NCBI RefSeq assembly: GCF_000308495.1
Contig: NZ_BAFU01000008.1
Location: forward strand, 1-39,202
Direction of reading: 5' to 3'
DNA length: 39,202 nucleotides
DNA from: Nocardia brevicatena NBRC 12119
GTDB lineage: Bacteria; Actinomycetota; Actinomycetes; Mycobacteriales; Mycobacteriaceae
Below, in pieces: positions 6,906 to 17,087 of the stretch (position 1 is its first letter; the number at the start of each line of letters is the position of its first letter). The position numbers and the translations under genes were made by a program. The notes beneath the pieces are model-generated. The model was not told where the DNA came from and ran no database searches. It worked only from the letters and a program-made list of their open reading frames with translations.

Positions 6906-7796
6906 ATGGAATTGATCGACGATTTCGAGGCGGCCAGACCACGGCTGCTCTCTCTTGCCCACCGCATCCTGGGTTCTGTGCACGATGCCGAGGATGCCGT
7001 TCAGACGACATGGCTCCGCACACAGACCGCTGAACAGGCTGTGGTCGAGAACCCGGACGGGTGGTTCACCACGGTGACCGCGCGGCTGTGCCTCGACCAG
7101 CTGCGCGCGCGGGAGCGGCGGGGCGAATTGCCGCTGCTCACCGACGCCATCCCGGGCGAACACCTCGCCACCGACGAGGAGTTCCTGCGCCGCGAGGACG
7201 TCTCGCGTGCATTGCTGGTGGTGCTCGACCGGCTCACGCCCACCCAGCGGGTGGCCTATGTGTTGCACGACCTGTTCGATGTGCCGTTCGACCGGATCGC
7301 CACCGTACTGGACACCTCGCCGACCAACGCCAAGAAACTGGGCAGCCGGGCCAGGCTCCGGTTGCGGGAGTCCGATATGGACGCCGACGCCGATGAGATC
7401 GTCGGCCACGCCGGGATCGTGGATGCCTTTCTCGCGGCTGCCCGCGGCGGTGATATGGACCGACTCGTCGAGCTGATGGCGCCGGATGTGGTTCGGACGG
7501 TGGACCTCGGCATAGTGCCCGAGGGGGTGGTTGCCGAGGTGCGTGGTGCGCGGGCGGTGGCCGAGGAGACCAGGTACTTCACCGATCGTGTGCACGCGAG
7601 TACCGTGCTGCTCGTGAACGGCCGCCCCGGGGCGGTGATCGCGCCGGGCGGCCATCCGCTGGCGGGTATCCGTTTCGATATCACCGAGGACCGGATCGCG
7701 CGAATCGTGATCACCCGGCTCGGACCGACCGACAGCGTTGCTCCGGTCCCGGTCGTAACCCGTGGTGCTCTCGACCACGGGCCGAAAGATCGGTAG
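6906..7796 (+). CDS. SigJ-like ECF sigma factor with SnoaL-like C-terminal domain
   Basis: 296 residues. Sigma region 2 is DFEAARPRLLSLAHRIL with HDAEDAVQTTWLR (core-binding and -10 recognition). Region 4 is LTPTQRVAYVLHDLFDVPFDRIA with TSPTNAKKLGSRARLRLR. From about residue 165 a SnoaL/NTF2-like extension follows (GIVDAFLAAARGGDMDRLVELMAPDVVRTVD). Such one-protein ECF factors are controlled by their C-terminal domain rather than by an anti-sigma factor, and none is encoded nearby. The linker motifs known from ECF41 members (WLPEP-like and DGGG-like) are not evident, so it is a related but divergent type. An in-frame GTG at 6894 is an alternative start. It is divergent from the DoxX-like gene. 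Confidence 0.88.
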   Translation: MELIDDFEAARPRLLSLAHRILGSVHDAEDAVQTTWLRTQTAEQAVVENPDGWFTTVTARLCLDQLRARERRGELPLLTDAIPGEHLATDEEFLRREDVSRALLVVLDRLTPTQRVAYVLHDLFDVPFDRIATVLDTSPTNAKKLGSRARLRLRESDMDADADEIVGHAGIVDAFLAAARGGDMDRLVELMAPDVVRTVDLGIVPEGVVAEVRGARAVAEETRYFTDRVHASTVLLVNGRPGAVIAPGGHPLAGIRFDITEDRIARIVITRLGPTDSVAPVPVVTRGALDHGPKDR

Positions 7797-7886
7797 CGCT
7801 CCACGAGTCGGTCACCGATGCCGACCGGAAATCACCTCATGACGATGCCGCTTTTATTGGTCGGCGCAGCGGTCGATGATGGAAGC

Positions 7887-8450
7887 ATGGCACGGGAAGC
7901 CGACGAGATCGCTCTGAGCAAGCAGGAGCTTCGTGAGGTCACCGCGTTCGCCGCGGAGTGTGCGGAAGTGGTGCTCGAGATATACGAGGCCGAGCGGCCC
8001 GACGACTCGCGGCCTCGAGACGCGATCGGTGCCGCACGGGAGTTCGCTCGGAGTGGTGAGCGTGGGAAATCTCTGCGCGACGCGGCTTGGGCGGCGATCG
8101 ATGCGGCCGAGGGCGCGGACACCGCGGCTGCACACGATGCGGCGTGGGCAGCGATGTCCGCGGCAGGCTCTGCCTATCTGCATCCGTTGCCCAGGGCCAC
8201 CCAGGTCAAATACATCCTCGGCGCAGGCGCCTACGCGGCCAGAGCGGCCGAGCTTGCCGCTGGTGGCGATCGGACCGTTGGTGCCGAACACGTTGAGCGA
8301 ATGGTGCATCGTGCGACGCCGGTCGTCGTCGACGTTCTCGAGCGCTTTCCGGCGGCACCGGATGGCGGTGGACGGGTTGGCGAGTTGATCCGCACACTGG
8401 ACGATGTCCTTCGTCACCGACCGTCGATGCGGGATCGGATATCGGATTGA
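7887..8450 (+). CDS. Putative immunity protein, Imm5-like
   Basis: 187 residues, rich in Ala and helical. The core LSKQELREVTAFAAECAEVVL, then RPRDAIGAAREFARSGERGKSLRDAAWAA, AAGSAYLHPLPRATQVKYILGAGAYAARAAEL matches a family annotated as putative immunity protein (Imm5-like), where the SAYLHPL..ATQ...ILGAAAYAA pattern is characteristic. Such proteins were predicted to neutralise polymorphic toxins, but no toxin gene is present here and the assignment is by family only. The start is uncertain: the ATG at 7887 has a purine-rich GGAAG too close to serve as an SD, and in-frame ATGs lie at 7818 and 7836. It probably belongs to no operon. Confidence 0.65.
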   Translation: MAREADEIALSKQELREVTAFAAECAEVVLEIYEAERPDDSRPRDAIGAAREFARSGERGKSLRDAAWAAIDAAEGADTAAAHDAAWAAMSAAGSAYLHPLPRATQVKYILGAGAYAARAAELAAGGDRTVGAEHVERMVHRATPVVVDVLERFPAAPDGGGRVGELIRTLDDVLRHRPSMRDRISD

Positions 8451-8629
8451 CGCCGAGAAGGCATTCTCTCGAGCTCTTCGATGTGGCGGCTGTGACCGTC
8501 TGCGCCTACCAGTGACCGGCACCTCTCTCGGGCCGTCCCGGCCGGCGAAACCGTGCGTCCGTGCCATCCGGAGCCGCCGTACACGACATGGAACAAGGTC
8601 CTGGAGGTAGGCGGATGGGAGGACGTCGA
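8451..8629. other. Convergent intergenic region
   Basis: About 180 bp between the Imm5-like gene and the end of hsaB. A short GGCCG-TCC-CGGCC hairpin (8531-8543) could help termination; nothing else was recognised. Confidence 0.35.
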
Positions 8630-9256
8630 TCAGAGCCAGGTGTCGAGTGTGGTGGTGGTGAGGAAATGGTCCAGGTCGGCCCGCCAGGGGGCCGGGGTGG
8701 TCTTCTCCGGTTCGATGGCGGTGTACTGGCCGCGGTAGAACAACAGCGGCCGGTCGGAGGCGGTCGAGTCCGACAGGTCCAGCACCCGGCCGATCACGAT
8801 GTAGTGATCGCCGCCGTCGACGACCCGGTCCACCACGCACTGGATGGCGGCCAGGGTGTCGTCCAGGACCGGTAGCTCCAGGCCCGAGGTGTGCCAGGGG
8901 GTGCCGGCGAACTTGTCGGGTTCGCGGGAACCGAACCGGGCGCAGACCTGCTGTTGTTCTTCGGCGAGCACATTGACGCAGAAGCGTCCATTGTGCTCGA
9001 TGGCCGCCCAGGAGCGGGAGCCCTTGGTGGGGCAGAAGAGGACCAGGGGCGGGTCGAGGGAGAGCGCGGCGAACGATTGGCAGGCGAAGCCGATCGGATT
9101 GTGCTCTTCGGTGAAGGTGGTGATCACCGTGATACCGGTGCAGAACCGGCCCAGTATGTCGCGGAACCGGCGACCGTCGATGGCGGGGTGTGCCGCCTGG
9201 TCCGTCAGTTCCGTGTGGGTCGAGTCCGCCGGCTCCGCTGCTGCCGTCACGTTCAT
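8630..9256 (-). CDS. hsaB: Flavin reductase component of 3-HSA hydroxylase
   Basis: 208 residues. Flavin-reductase domain from about 28: GRRFRDILGRFCTGITVITTF, IGFACQSFAALSLDPPLVLFC, SRSWAAIEHNGRFCVNVL and GGDHYIVIGRVLDLS are typical of the FMN-binding split-barrel fold of two-component monooxygenases. HsaB supplies reduced flavin to HsaA, which hydroxylates 3-HSA to the catechol 3,4-DHSA in sterol ring A/B degradation. It is the last gene of hsaA-hsaD-hsaC-hsaB, 17 bp after hsaC, the same order as in M. tuberculosis. The N-terminus is about 20 residues longer than I expect for HsaB; the ATG at 9256 is used, but a later start is possible. Confidence 0.92.
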   Translation of the reverse strand: MNVTAAAEPADSTHTELTDQAAHPAIDGRRFRDILGRFCTGITVITTFTEEHNPIGFACQSFAALSLDPPLVLFCPTKGSRSWAAIEHNGRFCVNVLAEEQQQVCARFGSREPDKFAGTPWHTSGLELPVLDDTLAAIQCVVDRVVDGGDHYIVIGRVLDLSDSTASDRPLLFYRGQYTAIEPEKTTPAPWRADLDHFLTTTTLDTWL

Positions 9257-9273
9257 CCCGTCCTCGGTTGTCG

Positions 9274-12231
<2,958 letters not shown>

Positions 12232-12306
12232 CTCCGGCCCTGCTCCTGCCTGGTCGATTGGTAACCGGTTGGTCCGGTGGCCCGTTGTCGGCCGTTGCTC
12301 TGAGAT

Positions 12307-12320
12307 TAGAACAGGTTCTT
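12307..12320. promoter_or_regulatory. KstR-type operator, hsaA-proximal
   Basis: TAGAACAGGTTCTT: the published KstR consensus TnnAACnnGTTnnA is met at all positions except the last base. The core AGAAC-AG-GTTCT is a perfect palindrome. A degenerate half-site copy, GAGAACAGGTGCTC, follows at 12330-12343. The likely hsaA -10 (TAATCT on the minus strand) touches the site, so repressor binding would block polymerase. Confidence 0.75.
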
Positions 12321-12409
12321 GTTGATGTCGAGAACAGGTGCTCCCTACCCGACTTTATTGGACTTCTGCTGGATGTGGTGCGAATCGCTGGCGTCAAGGG
12401 CGACAGTTT

Positions 12410-12423
12410 TGTAACGTGTTCTA
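12410..12423. promoter_or_regulatory. KstR-type operator, kshA-proximal
   Basis: TGTAACGTGTTCTA fits TnnAACnnGTTnnA at every fixed position. It ends 23 nt before the kshA ATG. A TAGTAA hexamer overlapping and following it mirrors the arrangement at the hsaA side. Confidence 0.75.
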
Positions 12424-12446
12424 GTAATGAAGGAGGAGGAATTGCG

Positions 12447-13661
12447 ATGGCAGTAACCCCACAGGGGAAGGTTCGGGAGCTCGATGTGGGCACCGCTCCC
12501 ACCCGGTATGCACGGGGATGGCATTGCCTCGGCCTGGCCGAGTCGTTCCGAGACGGCAAACCGCACTCGGTCCATGCCTTCGGCACCAAACTGGTGGTCT
12601 GGGCCGACAGCGCGGGTGAACTGCATGTGCTCGACGCCTACTGCCGGCATATGGGCGGGGATCTGAGCATGGGTGAGATCAAGGGTGACGACATCGCCTG
12701 CCCGTTCCACGACTGGCGCTGGGGCGCCAATGGGAAATGCGCCTCGATTCCGTATGCGCGCCGTGTTCCGCCGCTGGCCCGGACCCGTCGCTGGACCACG
12801 CTCGAACGCAACGGACAGTTCTTCGTCTGGCACGACCACGAGGGCAACGAGCCGCCGCCCGAGGTCACGATTCCCTATATCGAAGGCCCGTACACCGACG
12901 CCGACGGCAACCCGCGCGAGGAGATGGACTCCGGCTGGACCCCCTGGACCTGGAACTCACTGCTGGTAGAGGGCGCCAACTGCCGCGAGATCATCGACAA
13001 CGTGGTGGATATGGCCCACTTCTTCTATATCCACTACGCGTTCCCGACCTACTTCAAGAACGTTTTCGAGGGGCATGTCGCCACCCAGTTCCTGGAGACC
13101 AAGGGGCGCCCGGATGTCGGTATGGCGGCCAAATACGGTGGCGAGACACTGCTGAAGTCGGAGGCGTCCTACTTCGGTCCCTCGTACATGATCAACCCGC
13201 TGACCAACAGCTACGGCGGCTACGAGATCAAGGTCAACCTGATCAACTGCCACTATCCGGTGTCCCAGGACTCGTTCATGCTGCAGTGGGGCCTGTCCGT
13301 CGAGAAGCCGAAAGGCATCGACGACAAGTCCGCGCTGAAGATCGCGAAGACCATGACGGATTTCTTCGGCAACGGCTTCCTGCAGGATGTGGAGATCTGG
13401 AAGCACAAGTCCAAGGTCGAGAACCCGCTGCTGTGTGAGGAGGACGGGCCCGTCTACCAGTTGCGTCGCTGGTACGAGCAGTTCTACGTCGATATCGCGG
13501 ACGTGACCGAGAAGATGACCCAGCGGTTCGAGTTCGAGGTCGACACCACCAAGGCCAACGAGGCGTGGGAAGCCGAGGTCGCGGAGAACCTGCGGCGCAA
13601 ACGGGAAGCCGAGGACGCCGCGGCCCAGGCGGACGCCGACCAGGCGGAGGCGGGTGTCTGA
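12447..13661 (+). CDS. kshA: 3-ketosteroid 9-alpha-hydroxylase, Rieske oxygenase component
   Basis: 404 residues. Rieske [2Fe-2S] ligands: C66-x-H68 (YCRHMGG) and C85-x2-H88 (CPFHDW). The mononuclear iron site includes D188-x2-H191-x4-H196 (VVDMAHFFYIHYAF). Length and the C-terminal YEQFYVDIADVTEKMTQRFEF fit KshA. With a reductase (KshB, not in this window) it 9-alpha-hydroxylates androstenedione-type ketosteroids, which opens ring B once ring A is 1,2-desaturated. AGGAGGAGGA gives a strong SD about 8 nt before the ATG. Divergent from hsaA, with a KstR site just upstream. The highly charged C-terminal tail (about 380-404) is probably disordered. Confidence 0.95.
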   Translation: MAVTPQGKVRELDVGTAPTRYARGWHCLGLAESFRDGKPHSVHAFGTKLVVWADSAGELHVLDAYCRHMGGDLSMGEIKGDDIACPFHDWRWGANGKCASIPYARRVPPLARTRRWTTLERNGQFFVWHDHEGNEPPPEVTIPYIEGPYTDADGNPREEMDSGWTPWTWNSLLVEGANCREIIDNVVDMAHFFYIHYAFPTYFKNVFEGHVATQFLETKGRPDVGMAAKYGGETLLKSEASYFGPSYMINPLTNSYGGYEIKVNLINCHYPVSQDSFMLQWGLSVEKPKGIDDKSALKIAKTMTDFFGNGFLQDVEIWKHKSKVENPLLCEEDGPVYQLRRWYEQFYVDIADVTEKMTQRFEFEVDTTKANEAWEAEVAENLRRKREAEDAAAQADADQAEAGV

Positions 13662-13662
13662 T

Positions 13663-13992
13663 ATGCCCACCTGGGCGAAAGCACCCGACTTCGCCGATCG
13701 GCCCGAACGACAGGCCGAGCTGCGGGCCCAGACCGTCGTGGACCGGCAGCGGTACCTGGAGGACGGCCTCACACCCCTGCGGTGCCAGGGCTGCCAGGCC
13801 GAAGTACTGGTCCGCAAGAGCAGCGCGCGACAGACCTCGGTGCAGTGGACCGACAGCCCGGCCGCCCACTGCCCGGTCTTCGCCGAACTCGAGGCCAAGG
13901 GCCACGGTCCCGGCCGGCCGGACACCTGCGACCGGCTGCAGAAAACCATCCAGTGGGCCGTGGACGAAGGCGTCCTCGAAGTGCCGAAGTAG
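13663..13992 (+). CDS. Conserved Cys-rich protein of the kshA operon, unknown function
   Basis: 109 residues, starting at the ATG 1 nt after the kshA stop, so certainly co-transcribed and probably co-translated with it. Contents: a charged N-terminus (MPTWAKAPDFADRPERQAEL), LRCQGCQAEVLVRKSS, TDSPAAHCPVFAELEA and GRPDTCDRLQKTIQWAVDEGVLEV. The CxxC, HC and C residues could form a metal or small Fe-S site, but the spacing fits no ferredoxin I know. Small proteins of this kind commonly follow kshA in mycolic-acid actinobacteria. A role with the oxygenase is plausible by position only. A perfect hairpin follows the stop. Confidence 0.8.
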   Translation: MPTWAKAPDFADRPERQAELRAQTVVDRQRYLEDGLTPLRCQGCQAEVLVRKSSARQTSVQWTDSPAAHCPVFAELEAKGHGPGRPDTCDRLQKTIQWAVDEGVLEVPK

Positions 13993-13996
13993 GCGC

Positions 13997-14019
13997 GGGG
14001 CACCGGAACCCGGTGCCCC
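13997..14019. terminator. Bidirectional terminator hairpin between kshA operon and rsgA
   Basis: GGGGCACCGG (13997-14006), loop AAC, CCGGTGCCCC (14010-14019): a perfect 10-bp stem lying between two convergent genes. There is no U-tract, as is common in actinobacteria. Confidence 0.75.
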
Positions 14020-14030
14020 GGCCACTCGGG

Positions 14031-15077
14031 TCAGCGTCGGTTACCCCGCTCCCGGTACATCCGGCGCTGCTGTTTGGTGACATCGCGCCACATCCGCTCG
14101 CGTTCGGCCCGCAGCCGCTTGTCGGTGCGCGCGGCCATCCAGGCGTTCTCCCTGGCGAGCTTGCGGTAGCTGTCCACCCGGCGCCGGGTGAGCCCGCCGG
14201 ACTCCACCGCCTCGCGCACGGCGCAACCCGGCTCGGTTTCGTGTGCGCAATCGGCGAACCGGCACCGCGCCGCCAGCTCCTCGATATCGCTGAAGGTCCG
14301 GCCGATTCCCTCGGCCGCGTCCCACAGCCCGACACCCCGCAATCCCGGGGTGTCGATGAGCGTGCCGCCGCCGGGCAGCGGGCGCAGTTCCCGATGCACC
14401 GTGGTGTGTCGGCCCTTCTTGTCGGCGACGCGGACCGCGTTCGTGGCGTACACCTGCGCGCCCAGCAGCGCGTTCGCCAGGGTGGACTTGCCCGCGCCGG
14501 ACGGCCCGAGCAGAGCGACCGTCCCGTCGAGCAGTGCGGTGAGCACATCGAGCCCGATCTGTGCGGTCGCGCTCACCGCGAGCACGGTGGCGCCCGGTGC
14601 GACCGCGCGCACTTCGTCGAGCGGGACGCTTTCGGCCGCATCCGCTTTCGTGAGCACCACCACCGGCCGGGCATCGCTCTCCCAGGCCAGTGCGAGCAGG
14701 CGTTCGATACGCCCCAGATCCACATCGCCGTCGGCGGCGGTGCAGATCAGCACGGTGTCGACATTGGCGGCCAGGATCTGGCTCTCCGAGCGCCCGGATA
14801 CCGCCGAGCGCGTGATGGCCGAGCGACGCGGCAGCAGGGCGCGCACATACGAGTGGGTATCGACGCTCACCCAGTCGCCGGTGCACAACCCGCTGACCTC
14901 CGAATCCGAACGCGGGCACGTCGCTCGCGCGGGACCGGTGGGGGTTACGACATCGCATTCACCGCGATCCATGCGGATCACTCGCGCGGGAACACAGTCC
15001 GGGTCGATGAGCGGCATATATTCCGCGGCTACGGCTTCCGTCCAGCCGTAAGGGACGAGCAGGTCGAAATCGACCAT
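14031..15077 (-). CDS. rsgA: RsgA/YjeQ-type circularly permuted ribosome-associated GTPase
   Basis: 348 residues. An N-terminal OB-like part (VIRMDRGECDVVTPTGPARA, GDWVSVD) precedes a circularly permuted GTPase: G4 LTKAD (142-146), G5 SAT, then G1 GPSGAGKST (191-199), and G3 DTPG (242-245). The C-terminal zinc motif is C272-x4-C277-x-H279-x5-C285. RsgA assists late maturation of the 30S subunit. The C-terminus ends in a basic tail rich in Arg. Many actinobacteria have another RsgA-like protein, so this may be a paralogue. The ATG at 15077 is preceded by AGGA at good spacing. It converges on the kshA operon. Confidence 0.9.
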   Translation of the reverse strand: MVDFDLLVPYGWTEAVAAEYMPLIDPDCVPARVIRMDRGECDVVTPTGPARATCPRSDSEVSGLCTGDWVSVDTHSYVRALLPRRSAITRSAVSGRSESQILAANVDTVLICTAADGDVDLGRIERLLALAWESDARPVVVLTKADAAESVPLDEVRAVAPGATVLAVSATAQIGLDVLTALLDGTVALLGPSGAGKSTLANALLGAQVYATNAVRVADKKGRHTTVHRELRPLPGGGTLIDTPGLRGVGLWDAAEGIGRTFSDIEELAARCRFADCAHETEPGCAVREAVESGGLTRRRVDSYRKLARENAWMAARTDKRLRAERERMWRDVTKQQRRMYRERGNRR

Positions 15078-15118
15078 GATGAGAGGAATCCTTCGTCGGG
15101 CGCCGAACCCGACCGGGT

Positions 15119-15205
15119 TCAGCGGGGGGAATCAGAAAGGGAGATCGACGAGGCGGCGTGGACCGACACGGCTCGCCGCGACACGACAATCCGAACGACC
15201 GTCAT
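15119..15205 (-). CDS. 28-residue small ORF upstream of rsgA, possible leader peptide
   Basis: ATG at 15205 is preceded by a strong GAGGAGG about 7 nt away, better than for most annotated genes here. The product is MTVVRIVVSRRAVSVHAASS followed by ISLSDSPR. It ends 41 bp before rsgA on the same strand. Short, Arg/Val/Ser-rich leader peptides with strong SDs occur upstream of regulated actinobacterial genes, but this one lacks the Cys-rich end of the known sulfur-gene leaders. Function unknown. Confidence 0.4.
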   Translation of the reverse strand: MTVVRIVVSRRAVSVHAASSISLSDSPR

Positions 15206-15466
15206 GTTCTCGACCTCCTCACTGCCCGCTGTTGCAGCGCAACTCTGACACGTCGCCCACTCCGGCCGCAAACCTTTTTTCACCTGCGGTGACCGAGGAA
15301 CGTGGGCCCCGACACCTTGCAGATGGCCGGGCTCGCCACCGGGTACGGGGGAGCTGTGGCAGGGCACGGTAACGGGAATCGTGCGTATCCGTCGGTAACC
15401 GGCGGAACCCGACAATCCACTGTTCGCGGGGTGGCCCGAGCGCGGGGCCGGCCGGCGGAGACATCG
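15206..15466. other. Intergenic region between rsgA leader and HxlR gene
   Basis: About 260 bp without a recognisable gene. It should contain the promoter for the small ORF and rsgA (minus strand) and the 3' end region of the HxlR gene. No clear hairpin or operator was seen. Confidence 0.4.
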
Positions 15467-15838
15467 TCAGGCGTCGGCGCCCGTGTTCACCGGGCGCACC
15501 CGGGCGGCCCCGATGCGATCGATTCGAGCCCGACCCCATTCACCGAGAGGCTCGAGGGCGGCATTGAGCGAGCGGCCCAGGTCGGTGAGCCGGTATTCGA
15601 CGCGGGGCGGTACCTCGCGATACACCTCCCGGGTGATGATGCCGTCTTCCTCCAGCTCACGCAGCTGCTGGATCAGCATCTTCTCCGAGACGCCGGGCAG
15701 GCCGCGGCGCAGTTCACCGAACCGGCGCACACCGAAGGTCTCCAGCTCCCACAGGATCAGTCCTTTCCACTTGCCACCGATCACATCCATCGCCGCATCG
15801 ATCCCACAGAAATACGGCCCGAACCTTTTCGCTCCCAT
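15467..15838 (-). CDS. HxlR-family winged-helix transcriptional regulator
   Basis: 123 residues from the ATG at 15838. The HxlR domain is clear: C-x-IDAAMDVIGGKWKGLILWEL, RRFGELRRGLPGVSEKMLIQQLRELEEDGIITR, VPPRVEYRLTDLGRSL. The single Cys (PYFCGID) is at the position used for redox or electrophile sensing in several HxlR/YodB proteins. A GTG at 15883 would add 15 residues. It is divergent from the imine-reductase-like gene, and a palindrome between them is its likely operator. It most likely represses that enzyme and itself. Confidence 0.88.
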   Translation of the reverse strand: MGAKRFGPYFCGIDAAMDVIGGKWKGLILWELETFGVRRFGELRRGLPGVSEKMLIQQLRELEEDGIITREVYREVPPRVEYRLTDLGRSLNAALEPLGEWGRARIDRIGAARVRPVNTGADA

Positions 15839-15872
15839 ACCGGCTTCGCCACCTGCTCGCACACCCGTCGGT

Positions 15873-15899
15873 AAGTACCGCACCGAATAGTAGGTACTT
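15873..15899. promoter_or_regulatory. Palindromic operator candidate for the HxlR regulator
   Basis: AAGTACC (15873-15879) and GGTACTT (15893-15899) form a perfect 7-bp inverted repeat with a 13-bp spacer. The GTAC-centred half-sites resemble those bound by HxlR/YodB-type dimers. It lies 34 bp upstream of the HxlR ATG and 93 bp upstream of the divergent enzyme gene. Confidence 0.65.
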
Positions 15900-15992
15900 G
15901 TCCTGACATCCCACCCGGGCGATCGTTTATTCCGGCGCGCCGATCATGTTGTTCACGAAGCGGATGCTTCACAGAGCGAGGAGAAAGTCGTC

Positions 15993-16898
15993 ATGACCGA
16001 CAATGTGCAGACACCTGTGGCCGTCCTGGGTCTCGGACCGATGGGGCAGGCCATCGCCGCGGGCCTGGTCAAAGGTGGGCAGCGTGTCACGGTGTGGAAC
16101 CGTACGCCCGGAAGGGACGGCGAACTCGTCGATCTGGGGGCGACCCGCGCCGGCAGCGCCGCGGCCGCGATCGAATCGGCCGGATTGGTGATTACCGTCC
16201 TCCGGGACCATTCCTCCGTCCACGCGGTACTCGACCCGGTGGCCGATCGTCTGTCGGGGCGAGCTCTGGTCAATCTCACCAGCACCGCGCCCGAGGACTC
16301 CCGGGAACTCGCGCGATGGGCCGCCGCCCACCGTATCGACTTCCTGGACGGCGGCATCATGGCGGTACCGCCGATGATCGGCCAACCGGGTTCGTCCCTT
16401 CTCTACAGCGGTAGCGCGGAGGTGTTCGAGCGGTATCGTTCGATACTCGAACTGCTGGGCAGTGCCGAGTATTTCGGTTCCGACGCGGGGCTGGCGGCGC
16501 TCTACGATTTCGCCCTGCTGTCGGGTATGTACGCGATGTTCGCCGGGTTCTTCCACGGGACCGCGATGCTGCGTTCGGCGGGTGTCGACGCCTCGGAATT
16601 CGCCGGACGCGCTGCGGCCTATGTCACCGCCATGGCGGCGCTGCTGCCCCACTACGCCGAAGTGGTCGACAGCGGCGAGTACACCGACGAGGCACAGCCC
16701 CTGAGCTTCCACAAGCCGGCCTTCGACGCCATCGTCCGGGCCAGCCGTGACGCCGGCGTCGCACTCGACGTGGTCGGGTCCGTCAAGAACCTGATCGACC
16801 GGCAGATCGCCGACGGCCACGGGGCAGCGGGACTGGAACGGATCGTGGAAGAACTGGCCCCGACCCGCGCACCCGCCGGTGCGTCGGCCACCGAGTGA
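15993..16898 (+). CDS. Imine-reductase-like NAD(P)H-dependent oxidoreductase
   Basis: 301 residues. The N-terminal Rossmann fold has GLGPMG (13-18) and NRTPGR after beta-2, which favours NADPH. The long interdomain helix reads AALYDFALLSGMYAMFAGFFHG, with Y171-D172; an Asp at this place is the proposed proton donor in many imine reductases. The C-terminal helical domain completes the beta-hydroxyacid-dehydrogenase/IRED fold. It probably reduces a C=N or C=O bond; substrate unknown. A purine-rich GCGAGGAGA lies upstream of the ATG. The HxlR-IRED divergent pair is a common actinobacterial arrangement, pointing to induction by the HxlR ligand. Confidence 0.85.
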   Translation: MTDNVQTPVAVLGLGPMGQAIAAGLVKGGQRVTVWNRTPGRDGELVDLGATRAGSAAAAIESAGLVITVLRDHSSVHAVLDPVADRLSGRALVNLTSTAPEDSRELARWAAAHRIDFLDGGIMAVPPMIGQPGSSLLYSGSAEVFERYRSILELLGSAEYFGSDAGLAALYDFALLSGMYAMFAGFFHGTAMLRSAGVDASEFAGRAAAYVTAMAALLPHYAEVVDSGEYTDEAQPLSFHKPAFDAIVRASRDAGVALDVVGSVKNLIDRQIADGHGAAGLERIVEELAPTRAPAGASATE

Positions 16899-17087
16899 TC
16901 ACCACGGCAGGAGGCCGTACTCCGCTCCGTCCTCGGCTCCCCAGCGGTAGCCCCACAGCTGCCCTGATGGAGCGTCGGCGGGGAGAGTGGCCAGGTGTAC
17001 GACGGCCTCCGCTCCCTGGGCCGCGGTGCGGAAACCGGCATGGCCGTTGAGGTCGGTGGCGCAGTAGCCGGGATTGGCGGCATTGAC
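16899..17087 (-). pseudogene. SDR gene, 3' part, cut off by the IS element
   Basis: The minus strand encodes VNAANPGYCATDLNGHAGFR, AAQGAEAVVHLATLPADAPS and GQLWGYRWGAEDGAEYGLLPW then stop. This is the C-terminal third of a short-chain dehydrogenase of the carbonyl-reductase type. Its first codon, GTC at 17087-17085, abuts the left end of the insertion. The preceding codons (…TPIK) lie at 18438 on the other side of the element, so the two parts join without gain or loss of a base. The gene is inactivated. Confidence 0.85.
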
